Source of the DNA: Malus domestica
Taxonomy: Eukaryota; Streptophyta; Magnoliopsida; Rosales; Rosaceae
Direction of reading: 5' to 3'
Length of the DNA stretch: 64,000 nucleotides
Assembly (NCBI RefSeq): GCF_042453785.1
Contig: NC_091672.1
Coordinates: 6,714,501 to 6,778,500 of the forward strand
This document shows, one piece after another, positions 33,565-45,642 of this stretch. Below the pieces are notes generated by a model that was given only the letters and a program-made list of their open reading frames with translations, was not told the origin of the DNA and searched no databases. Within the stretch, counting starts at the first letter, position 1. Each line of letters starts with the position of its first letter. Position numbers and translations under genes: made by a program.

Positions 33565-34065
33565 GTGAAAGAGCCTCAGAGGTGGTGTAAACCGGATCAA
33601 GGGTGGCTGAAAATTAATTTTGACAGGGCATGGGATGAGCATCGTCAAATGGGTGGCTGCGGAGTGGCGGTAAGGGACATGAGGGGGGAGTTCGTGGCTG
33701 CCAAAGTGCAACGATTTGAGGATGTATGCTCACCATTGTTGGCCGAGAGCTTGGCTGCTCGTGCAGTAGCAGAGTTTGCGCAGAAGTGGGGGGATGCCCA
33801 GCTGCAACTAGAAGGAGATGCCTTAATGGTGGTGGCGAGTATTCAAAAGGATGTTAGCGCCAATTTCACTCAATTTGGCCATATCATTGATACCTGACGT
33901 TTATTGTGCAAGGTTTCCCAGCGCAAGGATAACTTTTGCAAACGGGAGGCTAATAAATCGGCCCACCGTCTTGCAAGGTTTAGCCTCACCTCCGTTCGTG
34001 ACGTGATTTGCTTTGAAGACCCTCCATATATCATTTTAGATGTCCTTGTAGAAAATAAATTTTAA
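33565..34065 (+). pseudogene. RNase H-like domain fragment (LINE type), plus strand
   Basis: The frame carries WCKPDQGWLKINFDRAWDE, GGCGVAVRDMRGEFVAAKV, LAESLAARAV and LEGDALMVVASI. A TGA stop comes at 33895-33897. The same frame continues to 34065 with FCKREANKSAHRLARFSL, the usual end of the RVT_3 domain. The catalytic Asp (NFD), Glu (AES) and Asp (GDA) are visible. It is probably the 3' end of a LINE. Bases 34066-34200 look like its untranslated tail, including 'tatcaatgaatatcgtactt'. No reverse transcriptase or endonuclease is present. Confidence 0.7.
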
Positions 34066-34242
34066 TTTATGTTTAGTGCGGGAGACTTTTTTTTCCTTAA
34101 ACTGGTTTGATCTCGCTATGGTTTTTATTGAGGCCCATGTTATGCACCATTCTTTAGCTTTGTACATTTTCAACTACTATCAATGAATATCGTACTTTCT
34201 CTTCAAAAACAAATTGTAAGAAAAGAGGAGCATAATTTGGTA

Positions 34243-34296
34243 TTATAAAGGTTTAGTGGTATCCATCTTCACTTGTAAGTGAGATGTCTTTTAGCA
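34243..34296 (+). mobile_element. SINE family A fragment
   Basis: Matches the head of the element at 8-190 (tagtggtatccatcttcact, then tgtaagtgaga) and stops after 'tgtctttt'. Only the 5' part is present. Confidence 0.45.
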
Positions 34297-34891
34297 TGAA
34301 GCACACAACTGGTGCTTTTAGCAATAAGTACTTCAACTGCTTTTGAAACCCAAAAACTTTTTTTTTCTAAAAGTGTTTTTAGTCATTTAAAAACACTTGT
34401 GAAACGAGCCATAAAATCTGTAAGGATTTTAAAAGACTTTAGAATTATGATGTAGTCAACTAGGATTTTAAAAGAAGATTTTAAAAGACTTTGTGAAATG
34501 AAAAGACTTAAATTCTAGAACTATATTCTTATATTTGGAGTCCCAAAATGTGGTGGAATTATGCATTTTAGTTTTCATCTATAATGCAAAGACTCTATCT
34601 TAAAACTCACATTTGAGGATAAAACATTAGACTCAAAACTCATATTTGAGTATAACAATTTGATTATGTGCATTGGAGATGATTTGACCCAAAACTCAAA
34701 TCTCATTTTTCTTGGTTGAATAACATTTTTATTTTTTGGCATGGGCTCCACCAAGGACTCAAATCTCATATTGAAACTCAAGTTTGAGTTTCACTTTGGT
34801 TCAAAACTCAAATACAAGTTTTAAGTTTCATGTGCATTGGAGATGTTTTTGCCTTATATTTGGACTCAAATATAAGATTTGAGTCATTGCA
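34297..34891. other. Intergenic with repeated 'actcaaa' motifs
   Basis: Repeats of 'aaactcatatttgag' and 'gactcaaatctcat' in both orientations, with 'tgcattggagatg' near 34668 and 34838. It looks like one or more decayed MITEs, but I could not define ends. No gene is recognised. Confidence 0.4.
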
Positions 34892-34892
34892 T

Positions 34893-35578
34893 AAGGGGTG
34901 CAACTTGGATACACCACCATGTCCAACTTGACATTAAACCCGCATGGGCGGATTTTTTTTCTTAGTCATAAATCGTCCAAACTCAACTCGACATCAACCC
35001 TACCATTTAGTGGGTTGATCTTTTGCCCGCTCATACCCAACCTAACTTAACCCGGTTGATCAACCCAATACAATTGTGCCCAAATCAACTAATGCACATA
35101 TCACACCGAAGTCCATTAGCCAACACCATTCATAGAATTATTTAAGCTTCGTATGAATCGAGGACTTTGATTAGTCGATCCAAATTTCTAGGCTCAAACC
35201 CTATTTGTCACAAACTTTATAAGTGGTGATCATTGAGCCACAATCAACATGACAAGGTCAAGGAATTAGTTGGTTGCTAAAGAAGAAGTGCCATCTGTGG
35301 GTACAAACCGCTCAGGGTTCCAATATCTATGGTCAAGGGGGAGGATGGAAGAAAGGTACTACCGCGGTTGCTCTTGTCGCTGCCAATTGCATGGGGTCTA
35401 TCAACCATACTTTTCCTTTCTTCACACAATTTTTCCAATTCCAAAGTTGGACAACCCAAATCCAATCTCAATAAATTCGAATAAATTCGAGTGAAACTCA
35501 AATCGAACCCGACTCAAATTTTATAGGTTGGGTTAGAGTTGGGTTGACCTTCTAGCTTGCTCGAGTTGCAAACCCTAC
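34893..35578. mobile_element. Probable hAT-like non-autonomous element
   Basis: The left end AAGGGGTGCAACTTGG and right end CTCGAGTTGCAAACCCTA are roughly inverted, and TTGCAT flanks both sides. The interior has 'caacccaacctaac'-like motifs at each end. A central block, about 35270-35420, has more complex composition (plus-strand reading YGQGGGWKKGTTAVALVAAN) and may be a captured gene fragment. I do not recognise the source. Confidence 0.4.
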
Positions 35579-36518
35579 TTGCATTGGAGATGCTCTAAGA
35601 TTGGTAATTTGGAATTTAACCAAAACATGGTGTTAAATTATATATTGATGTTAGTCCTTTGACGAAATGTATGTACCTTAATATATAATTAGTGCACTGA
35701 AATTCCTATACCCAAATGTTTCCTTATATAAGTTACTTACCATAAATTGTTGATACAAAATGTTAACAAGTAAATACAAATGTTTTTTCATAGATCATTT
35801 TATCTAAAAACAAGTAAATACAAAATACAAAATGTTGAGTTTTTAATGCATATTAAAATCCTACAATGTTTTTTCATAAAAAAATTTATCTAAAAATAAT
35901 TTCAGTTATTTTAAAAGTATTAAAGAAGTCCGTAGTTTAATTTTTATAATTTTCTTCTTTTGGTAACAAAAATTATTTGGTTATACAGCAAATTTTACAC
36001 TATAAGGCTAAGCTCATTCTTCCGCCATAGTACAGCTCATATCATTGTTAAAAAAATTTAAAAAAAAATTATAAAAAAAAAAAAAAAAACTTTTACGTTG
36101 CCCTTACCCTTATATAGCTTGGCAAGGAAGATACAGCAAAGCTTACACAGCAACCCAAAGAGTCGGAGACATCTCAACCGTCCATCGTGTTGACTAACCA
36201 GTGCCCTTGTACCATGCGTGCACGACTCAATAAATCCCACTTCGCGAGGAGCAATCAAATGGGAGGTATAGAATCCAACGGCCGCGTAAAACAGAGATGA
36301 AGAGGGAAACCAACTCTTCAAATTCCTATGAATATTAGGGTTTTATTTTTCACTTTTTAATTTAAATTCTCGAAAAATAATTTTGAGCCCGATGCTTCTG
36401 TAAACGACAACCCTTACTATATTTAACCGGGAAAGTTACTGACAAAATATTTTTCTCTTAATTCTCTTGGTTTGTAAGTTTTGCCGGGAAGGCTTGGAGA
36501 GAAAGTTGCATTGCAGAG
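35579..36518. other. Intergenic, upstream of NSE4
   Basis: AT-rich with A and T runs. The GC-richer block 36090-36300 has no recognised frame. The last ~100 bases before the ATG at 36519 are the likely NSE4 promoter and leader. No clear TATA box was fixed. Confidence 0.4.
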
Positions 36519-38820
36519 ATGGTGAAGCGTGAATTCGTCAGTAGCGGCAGCGGTGGAAGAGATGAAACTGAACGACCGCAAGCGGTGGAGGACCGGAGAG
36601 CTCTCCGATCACGCTATTTTAATGTGAAGAGCATTATCCACGGTATCTATCAATCTTGTACTTTTTGTTTCTTAATTATGTGTTTGATATATGATTTCAG
36701 GGTTTGTTTGCAACTATGTATAGTTTTGAGTTTTGAGTTTTGAAAATTTGTTATTCTCTGTTTGGTTGCTGAGAAAGTTAATCGTATTGTGTGATTTGTT
36801 TGCCCTCGTATAGAATTATTTGTTGTTATTCTGTGTTTGGTTGCTGAGAAAAGAGAATTTTTTGTGGAGACTGAGTGTCACATCACCATGTGGTGTTATC
36901 AATCTACTTTAGTTATAGGAGTTGTATCTGTCTGTTCAAACTATACCTTATGTCCGTAAAATATGAACTTTGTTGTCCACCGCTTTATAATACGGCGATT
37001 TATAACATCATGTAGCGGTCACACTCGAAAATTTTCCTAACGAAAGATCATAATATATTTTGTTCCTCCCATTATATTGTTTCCATATATGAGTTAGAAC
37101 TAGAATTAAGCACTTTACGAAGGATGAATAATTGTGTCGGCTTGCATAAAGGAAGTGTAATTGTTTTTGGGGTTCAAAGGAATGAAATATGGGAAATCTT
37201 ATGGTTTACGTTGGAGTTCTTTTGTTCTAATTAGCTTCCTTCTTGTGTCACTGATACGGATATGAAGATAAAAGAGAGGACATTACGAAAGTGGATTCAG
37301 ACAAGTTCAATTTGATCATCAATGAAGTGGAGAGCTTGCATGAGCTTGGTAAATTCCCTTTTCTGTCATAGATTTTCTCGATCAAATTACGATATTTGTA
37401 TCTAACTTAGGCTTAATCAAGGATTTGCTACGGATTTCAGTTCAAAATCCGAGAGAACAAGTTGCTGACGCAGAAGCGCTTTTGGACATTACAACCCACT
37501 TGATAAGCTCCGTCAAGGCACATAACAAGGAAGGAATCACAACTACAGGTTTCGTCAACTGTATTCTCAAACAGTTTGAGAACCGAAGTCGAAGTGGAAG
37601 CAGCTCAGTCTCTTGGAAGGATATTGGAAGGGCAGTCTCACATGTTTACCCGAAACCTCCCCAATGCTGCACCATGTAATAATAGCCATCCATTTTTCTG
37701 TTGTTTATATGCGTTCCTTCTGTTTCGAATTCTCTGAGGAATTATACGGTTTGCTTTTCCTTCAGGATTGGGCCTATGAGTCTTGAAGTAAAGCAACGGA
37801 AGAGTTATGTTCGTGCAAAACGCGTGAAGCCTACAGAAAATGTTACCCCTGAAGAGGTAAGAGTGGTTTATCTCATTGTAATTTATTCAAGAACATATAA
37901 TTTGCACTCTTTTCTTTTCCCTATTTAATCGTGTACTGCTTCAATCTTCAAGTGTTTATTTCCAAGCCTCCTGAAACTTTGAGCAGTTACCGAAAATTCA
38001 ATGTAACTTTGTGCAGCTTGATGATGCCGTTGAAGAAGAGCAACAGGAGACCGTTAAAAATGTGTCAGCTATGTTCAATATCTTGAGGAAGAAGAGAAGA
38101 GTCAGGTTTGAAAATCTAGTCTTGAATGAGAATTCCTTTGCGCAGACGGTGGAAAATATATTTGCCCTCTCGTTTCTAGTTAAAGATGGGCGAGCGGAAC
38201 TAAAATTGAATGAGGAAGGCCATCACCTAGTTTGTAAGTTCCTTGGCAGATGCTCACTTTCGTGTGTCTGGTGGCTTATTCTCTTCTATTTCTTATTTGG
38301 TCATTTATATGGCTTTGTGTTTGTTACTTCAGTGCCAAGGAATGCTCCTTCTGCCGAAAAAATTGCTTCTGGGGAGGTTACTTACGGACACTTTGTCTTC
38401 CGATTTGATTTCCAGGACTGGAAGGTAGTTAAAGTTGACGCCTTCATACATTATATGTTTTATTATACCTGATTTAATGGAAGATTTTCCTCTAATAAAA
38501 TGGTGCATTTGCGAAATTCTCAGTTCATGAAAGAGATTGTTGGGGACGGCGAGCAGCTGATGCCACACAGGACCTATGATCTATACAAACCAAGCGATCA
38601 TCAAGGCGATTTGCAATGCGAAGAATCTCAAACAACGCCATCCACAATGCCAATTAGGAAGCTCTCCAGAAACAGAGGCTTGGTTATGCAGGAGCAGCCA
38701 GTTGGAGAAGGCATGGCTGAGCCTGATACTAATCAATCGATTGTGGACGACTCGCCCGTGCACGATTACGCTCAAGAAAGCGCCAATGCCATCCGAAAAG
38801 GGAAGCGTAAAATGATGTGA
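36519..38820 (+). CDS. NSE4: Non-structural maintenance of chromosomes element 4 (SMC5/6 complex)
   Basis: Kleisin subunit that bridges the SMC5 and SMC6 heads in the nuclear SMC5/6 complex for DNA repair and chromosome stability. Exons are 36519-36642, 37268-37348, 37441-37675, 37766-37856, 38017-38233, 38333-38424 and 38524-38820. All introns are GT-AG and the total is 378 aa. The N-terminal part contains LRSRYFNVKSII and SDKFNLIINEVESLHEL, then QNPREQVADAEALLDITTHL (NSE1/NSE3-binding side). SWKDIGRAVSHV and IGPMSLEVKQRK follow. The C-terminal winged-helix domain, about residues 207-297, has LNENSFAQTVENIFALSFLV, FVFRFDFQDWK and EQLMPHR. The exon-2 acceptor was chosen at 37266-37267 because it alone keeps DKREDI in frame. 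The polar tail ends in GKRKMM. Plants often have NSE4A and NSE4B; I cannot separate them here. Confidence 0.93.
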
Positions 38821-39317
38821 AGCTGTATCAAGGGATGAAGATCATGAAGTGTACTTGTTTTGCTGGCAAATAGGATTGTTGGTCTGTAAGTTTAAACCAG
38901 CAGTCATTCAGCTTTGTATAGGCAGATGCATTAGGACCAGGACGTCACCCTCCATCTCTTTGGTCCTTTTCTCTTTAGTTTTTTTAGATATATTATTTAA
39001 ATTTTAGATGCTTCTACTGCCAGAAAGCTCTTATATACTTTTCTCTTTCACTTTCTTTAGTTTACGCTATTACGTAAATAAAAATTCACAGTATTTTAGC
39101 CAACTTGACTAAATTGTATATGCTTACTCAATTTCACAAATTGTTGTTAGCACTAAAAAAAATTCTACTCCTCCCTCCCTTATTTATTTCACTAGGTAGG
39201 AAAGAATAATTACGATAATTTTTTTAGTGTTGGTAACAACTTCATTTTTATTAGATTATTAAAAGACTTTTCAGTCAAACTGATCTTTACAATTGTTATA
39301 ACTCTTTACAATTGTTA
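38821..39317. other. NSE4 3' flank
   Basis: Probable 3' untranslated region to about 39070 ('tacgtaaataaaaattcaca' may hold the polyadenylation signal), then AT-rich intergenic DNA before the SINE. No gene is seen. Confidence 0.4.
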
Positions 39318-39444
39318 CAGCGGTAGGTCTCGGGTTCGAGACTTGGGAGCAGCCTCTCCATAAATTGGGGTAAGGCTAGCCGACATTCACCTCTTCCAGA
39401 TCCTGCGTAAAGCGGGAGCCTTGTGCACTGGGTACGACCTTTTT
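39318..39444 (+). mobile_element. Au-like SINE with box B
   Basis: Contains box B GGTTCGAGAC (39333-39342), then 'agcctctccataaattgggg', 'cctgcgtaaagcgggagcc', 'ttgtgcactgggtacgacc' and a T run. This is the typical plant Au SINE layout. The box A part is lost or strongly changed. The related copy at 2118-2218 lacks the head. Bases 39445-39811 are AT-rich and include the 3' untranslated end of the next gene. Confidence 0.8.
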
Positions 39445-39811
39445 ACTCTACACAAATAGTCATGTGGTCGTTCACGTGACAATTTTAACAAAAGTATTGA
39501 CAAATTTTTATCGGAATAACTAAAATGAAGAGTTATGCCAATCTCATATACCATTTTGGCTAAAAAAACATATTAAAATAACTTGAAAATATGAAAAATA
39601 ATAAAATCCCATCAGGAATGGTGGAAATTTCATTGCACCCTTCATTTTGGTTCTGAATAACAATTACACTAACAATGTTATTTTTGATTTGGCATACAGC
39701 AGAACAATGTCAACACCAAAAATGGATTCCAACTAAAAAGACCCTACTACCCTCAGTTCTCGAAGGAAAACACCCTTGTTATTTTTTACCTCTATATCAC
39801 TAGCACAGGAG

Positions 39812-42800
39812 CTACTTTACGGCTTTTGGAATATCAAGGTTTTCAAAAACTGGGCTGTCGACTCCAACTCCCATCGCATTCAGGCCATTGTCGACGTATA
39901 GGACAGTCCCGGTGATGGCTGATGCCAATGGCGATGCCAGGAAGGCAGCAGCGTTCCCCACCTCCTCTGTTTCCATGAAAGTTTAAACTTTGTTTAAGCT
40001 GGCAAGGTAAAATCTTGTCTAATGAAGAATGGAAAATATGAAATTCGTGCTCGTATTTGGTTGTGTACATAATCACTCACCTGCAGATAATTCCTTCTGC
40101 AAGGGTGCATTTTCCGACGAGTAATCAATCATCATATCAATGAATCCAATTGCCTTTGCCGCACGACTTCTTAATGGTCCTGCGTAAGGGAGAAAAAGAA
40201 AACACAAATAAGAAAATTGGGAGAACATAGAACTGTGCGGCATATAGGGTTTAACAAAAGTATGATGTCTAGATAAGTTTGGAGCCCCAACTAGCTATTT
40301 CGTGAAACATCTTCCATTTAGATACCATTATCGCTTATCAACACCATACATCAAATGTAGAGGGTTGACTTTAACAACGAAGGCTTAACAACTGCTCTCA
40401 ATTCCCAAGTAACTAATTAGCTTTATCGTCAAAAGCATACACATAACATAGATATGTCAGTTTCAGAGCGTAACATTTTTAACCTCAAGGTGGTCAAGTT
40501 ATGTTACCATTAAGAGTGGAAGACAGATTCTGTCAACAGAAAATAACTGTCATACCTGCAGATATTGTGTTGACTCTAATGTTGTGCTTTCTTCCAGCTT
40601 CAAAGGCCAGCACCTGAATCAAGCATGGAAATACGATATATATATGTTTCATTACAAAAAATTGGGAGAAAGCTCGACATGGTAAATCCGAAAATATTTT
40701 TAAAACAAGACAATCCAAAGACTCACACGTGTGTCACTCTCTAGAGCAGCCTTCGCTGAACTCATGCCTCCACCATATCTGCAAGTAGAATACATAAAAT
40801 AAAAATCTGTTCTGAGAATAAGTATTGACGAGTAGTTGTAATCCAAGAAGACAAGTACCCTGGAATGATCCTTTCTGAAGCAATGTATGTTAGAGAGAGT
40901 GAAGCACCACCTGTCATGATAACATTTACCCTTAGATTCTATTCTCTGTCTAGAAACACTCGCTAGAACATCACAGGGTTCTTAAAAAATGAAGAGGGGA
41001 GAAAGCGGGGAGGAAAAATAAATAAGAGCCGTGCCTGGGTTCATTATTGGAGCAAAATGCTTGAGTAAAGAAACATATGAGTAACTTGATGCAGAGATGG
41101 CTGCAAGATATCCATATCTTGACGTCTCCAAAAGAGGTTTGGTAACCTGTACATGATACAATTACTTCCTAAGTAACACGAAGATCTTAAACCACGTTGC
41201 AAAACCAAAAGTTGAAAAGAGATTCACCTCTGGTCCATTGGCAAGTGAGTGGACAAGGATGTCAATGCTGCCAAAATCCTGCTTTACAGATTCAACCACC
41301 TCCTGCAAAACATTTATACAGAATCAGACAACCCAGCTGGCCGGGCCAATTTCTTAACCCAGCATCTGGAAACAACACCTATAATATAGAAGAATTTAAG
41401 CTCGACCAAAGTCAATCATAACCTATATGTTTGCAAATGAGCTTGAGACATTTCAAGCATGTAATTCACCATGAAGTTCAGCGACCAAAAACATCTGGAA
41501 ACGTCATACCTCTAACACAATCTATTTTTCATCTTGAAGATCGCATATACTGAGTGACCAATCTCATGGCACAATACTAGGGGTATGGAGGTTTCTGTCT
41601 CCTTATGCCAGGGTTTTTGATAATAACTTTCAGTATTTTTTTTATCGGGTTTAAGCTATGGGAAATTACACTAGATAGGCCAAACTTATATCCAAGCTTT
41701 TATGTTTTAGGAGGGAAAGGGAGGAGTCAAGGCCCTGACTGGTCCCCCCTTCCTTTTGGCTCTGTGTGTCACTTAAAGGCCGAAAGATTAGTCATTATCT
41801 GCGAGCTGGTAATCTTAATTTAATAACTTCAATTGCACTGTAATCTGGTGAACAAAAATGGTACCTTAACAGTCCAATTTGAGGACCCCAAGTAGCGTTT
41901 ATTGGTTTTTATCTGCAGAAAACAAGATCTGAGCATCACTACAAATATAATTTAGCTCAAATTTTATATTCCAGAAACTAAAATCAGGAGATTCATACAT
42001 CTTCAGGAACATCCTCGGGACTGTCAAAAACTGCATCCAATGGGTAAACCTTGGTAATTTCCATCAAAGAGCCATCTGGCAGTCTGCAAGGGGAAAAAGA
42101 AACAGAAGGAAAGCCTGAATTAGACAAAGATAGAATATAGATAACATCAACAGATTTGCATGAAATGCAGGAAATGAAAAATCTGCTCTTACATGCGTGA
42201 TTCATCAAACTTTCCACGCCTTAAACTGGATTCAAAAATGTTAAGTGCCTATACCAAAGAAAACTTCGTTAAAAAAATATATAGTTTTGTCAAAAGTTAA
42301 GGCTCCAATATCACTAGAGAATTCAGTTGTATCAATTTACATACCGGCACCCATGTACCAACTAGAATTTCAGCTCCCGCAGCAGCAAGAGCTTTTGATA
42401 TTGCCCATCCATATCCATGGTCATCAGCCACACCAGCTATGAATGCTCTCTTTCCTGCAAATAGCTGTCACAGTGTTAGATGCAGTATATTCAATGTTCT
42501 TCTTGTGTGAACATTTATCATCGAACGTAATCTATCTTAGAAAGCTAATACTTCGATAGTTACTTTTTTTTCCAAAACTTTTGTCACTCTGTTTATGGGA
42601 TCATAATTTAAATTATCGTTGACAAAAATGACAAAGACCTTCTCGAGAAGCTTCATCAGAAATATCCTACCGTAATAACTTTTTTTGCTCGATTTTAATT
42701 GTGCACCATTAGCATGCAAGTTCGTCACAACAAAGAAAAACACAGCAGCTCATAAACAAGTTACAAATTTGAGTACTCAAGCACAATTTCTGGAAGAAAG

Positions 42801-43086
42801 ATGTTTGACCTCTCAAATCAATAGGCAATCCTGGCAGTGGAGTGTTCTCAGCTGCTCCTGACATTGCTCTGGTGACAACCTTTACGGATTTCACAGGCCC
42901 TGATTTCAAGCTCTGGGAGAATGACCGTGTTGCTGAGATGTGAGAAGAACTCTTAAGCCTTCTCCAAACTCCCACCTCGCTGTTTGTACCAAACTTTGCC
43001 GTGCATGACATATAAGTTCTTTGAGAGGATGACATGCAAGGCTTCACCGCTGCCATGTGTGATCCGGGTGCTACAGTCGTGGCCAT
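39812..43086 (-). CDS. MOD1: Enoyl-[acyl-carrier-protein] reductase [NADH], chloroplastic
   Basis: Last reductive step of each plastid fatty-acid synthase (FAS II) cycle: NADH-dependent reduction of trans-2-enoyl-ACP. Coding exons: 43086-42810, 42454-42345, 42248-42193, 42083-41999, 41912-41865, 41302-41228, 41146-41035, 40910-40859, 40778-40727, 40613-40556, 40179-40081, 39966-39812; 392 aa. Residues 1 to about 75 are a Ser/Thr/Lys-rich transit peptide. The NADH fold begins at 93 ([20 protein letters not shown]). [14 protein letters not shown] and the active site follow, with Tyr263 (LTYIASER) and the plant spacing Tyr273-x7-Lys281 (YGGGMSSAK). The end reads [17 protein letters not shown]. 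Intron 7 has a GC donor (41034-41033), the other introns GT. An untranslated first exon is likely upstream. Arabidopsis MOD1 has about the same length. Confidence 0.95.
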
Positions 43087-43900
43087 TTCAGATACAAATC
43101 ACCAGAAACCGACACAAAACTCTGCAAGATCAAGAAGCATACACATTAGTAAGTTCACACTTGACACATGTTATCAGCAACTATTAGTATATCTCCGATG
43201 CCGAGTCTTAACTACTAACACAGGCAGTAATTAAACATCTTTTCTTCGTAAAAAATAAAAACAAAACAAGAAACAGTAAACGGTGTCCTCTGATACAATA
43301 AAATACAATCAAATTATATGATCAAATCCTAACAGGGATGAACAGCTAACTTGGCCCATCATTTTCCACACTGGCAAACCATTTTCTCAGAAATTGTTGG
43401 GTAATATTTGAATTAAGTGGTATTAATAATTACGATTAAAATAACAACATCACATAAAGATTAGTTCTTTTCACTTCACTAGCACAATCTGAACCAATTT
43501 CTCAACAAATTCATCTCAAACTCAAATAAAACAACAAATTTGGAAACAAAAACATATACAAAACATTCAATCAACCCAGATTAAAACATTCCTAGAATGC
43601 TAACAACATGAACAAATCCTATGTTTGAACTGATCAGGAGTCAGTGGAGATGCATGAACACTGAACCCATTTCATAGAAAGATCCGAAGACTCACCTCCG
43701 ACTTGCGCTGAGGTGTGTTGGGGAGAGAAGAGCGAGGTTTCGTTGGAGCGTTTATACGAAATGTGAGCGTCTGTCTGCTTTTGTGCGGGGGGGTTCGATG
43801 AAATCGAGGTTTTTGGTTTGTTGGATGGTTGGTGTTGCTGACAGTTGAGTGTTGCGGAACTTCGTAAATGCCGAACGAGGTTGGGGGAGAGATCGTTGAG
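43087..43900 (-). promoter_or_regulatory. Leader with 5'-UTR intron and promoter of the enoyl-ACP reductase gene
   Basis: An acceptor-like TTGCAG at 43127-43122 precedes a short leader (43121-43087). A strong donor, GAG|GTGAGTCTT, lies at 43696/43695. This suggests a non-coding first exon ending at 43696 and a leader intron of about 570 bp, common for plant housekeeping genes. The GC-richer stretch 43697-43900 would hold the first exon and core promoter. Confidence 0.55.
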
Positions 43901-44845
43901 CTATGTTGTTTTTGGCGCCCTTCTGAAATGACGTTTTTGCCCTCCTTCTTAATGGGCCTTCTGGTTTGGGCTTGTGTATGGCAAATTGAGTTATAAATAT
44001 CACGCGGAATCAACTAACAATATTTAACGATAAATATACAATACAAGTAATTATACCATCAATTGGTAGTTTTTTAAATTGCTAATACAAGTGATGCTGG
44101 AAAACATCTCTTGAATTACAAGAGACTCGAACATAATTCTCTAACCACTTGAACTACAAGTCTCTTACACTTTTAATTGACAATTTTAATTTGTTGTAGT
44201 TTTACTTTTGAAAAACATCTTGATGGTATATCACTAGCAGTGTAGCAATGTTTCTCTGTACCTATAAGTTAGAAGTTTAAAGTTCGACTCACATAAATTA
44301 CGAGTTCAGTAATAAAATTTTATGACGAATCAATTTTGTGGCTTCGCACAAATCTCCTCTAAAATAAAATACTTATAGTTCTTGTTTTTTTTTTGTGAAA
44401 AAAAAAAAGACAACTGGTGGCAAGCCACGGTAATCCACCCCTTCCAGGCTCGAAGAGGCTATGGGGAAATACTTATAGTTCTAAGAAAATAGAAAAAGAA
44501 AATTTTCTTTTTATGTGTATAGTGATGACTTGCCTGTGAACAACAACTCTTGGATGGATGCGTTGGGCCCTCGATGTGTAATGGAGGCTTTGAAGATGCC
44601 GTGTGGCTTATGGATGCGTTGGGCCTCTCTTTATACTTTTTAAACCCCAACCCAATCACAGCCTCCTACGCTAAAGTAACTTTTGTTACCATTTTAACTC
44701 ATACTATTTCACATAGGGAAAGTTTACACTACTTTTTTCATGCATTAATTGGTGACATTTGAATTTAATTCAAGCAAAGATAAACAAAAGTATACATGAC
44801 AATAAAAAAGTACGGAATATTTATTTATTGTTATAAACTTTGTAT
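43901..44845. other. Intergenic with SINE-like debris
   Basis: No coding gene is recognised. 44088-44166 holds a minus-strand tRNA-like head. 44230-44360 has a further weak SINE-like body ('agaagtttaaagttcgactc'). 44400-44460 ('actggtggcaagccacgg', then 'tccaggctcgaagaggctat') loosely resembles 2510-2560. The rest is AT-rich. Confidence 0.4.
44088..44166 (-). mobile_element. tRNA-like SINE head with box A and box B
   Basis: On the minus strand, TTGTAGTTCAAGTGGTTAGA resembles box A and GTTCGAGTCTC resembles box B, about 30 bases apart. There is no acceptor stem or CCA-compatible fold that I can see, so this is a SINE head rather than a tRNA gene. Confidence 0.45.
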
Positions 44846-45642
44846 TGGAATTTCTTGGAGGTCAACTAAACAGACTATAGTTGCCACTTCGTCTAACCAT
44901 GCTGAAATTCTCACCTTACACGAAGCAACTCGGGAATGCTTCTGGCTGAGAGCAGTTGTGGGCCATATTCGAATCTTCTGCTATCTTTACCCCATCGTTG
45001 ACGTCCCGACAACAATCTATGCATGCATCGATCAGCTCAAGAAGGTTACATCAAATGAGACAATACCAACCACATTGCGCTGAATTTCTTCTTCTCACAT
45101 CAATATCAAAAGCATCAAAAGATTGAAGTCACGCAAATCCGTTGACAAGACAATTTGGCCAACCTTTTTACCAAATCACTACCGAAGGCGACGTTTCAAA
45201 AGCTTGTTCAATGAATATGTATGCGTAAACTTTTTGAATTGTAACATTGTTAGTTATTTTTGAAATTATGTCAAACTCAGGGGGAGTATCCTGAAGTATA
45301 CTTGCTTGATCTTTATGTACTTTTTTTTACCTACGATTAGGAGCATTTTCCCCTTTGGGTTTTTACTACCTAACGAGGTTTTGACGAGACACCTACCTTG
45401 GGTTGATCACATCCTTGACAACGTCTCGTAGACATTTTATTTGACTTTGCAATTCTCACGCATTTTTCCTTAGACTATGGGTTTTACCAAAGTCATTGGG
45501 TTTTTTTGTGAGACTTAGTTCCATATGCAAGTTCCTACTTTACTTTGAGACTAGCATTTTCTCATAATCAATGTCGAAGGTCGACGTCGTCAACACTACA
45601 TGATGCCGAATATACTTCAGTATTTACACATTCAAGGGGGAG
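44846..45642 (+). pseudogene. Ty1/copia polyprotein remnant, RNase H end, second copy
   Basis: Reads ISWRSTKQTIVATSSNHAEI and EATRECFWLRAVVGHIR, then frameshifts. The later part (AACI..QLKK, the KHIA region, DNLA-like) is only traceable by alignment to 7738-8103. After pol it shares the non-coding tail of the first copy, including 'cacattcaagggggag' before the LTR. The rest of the element is missing upstream. Confidence 0.7.

Noticed and set aside
44088..44166. tRNA gene on the minus strand
   Set aside because: Box A and box B resemble a tRNA, but no acceptor stem pairing or full cloverleaf was found.
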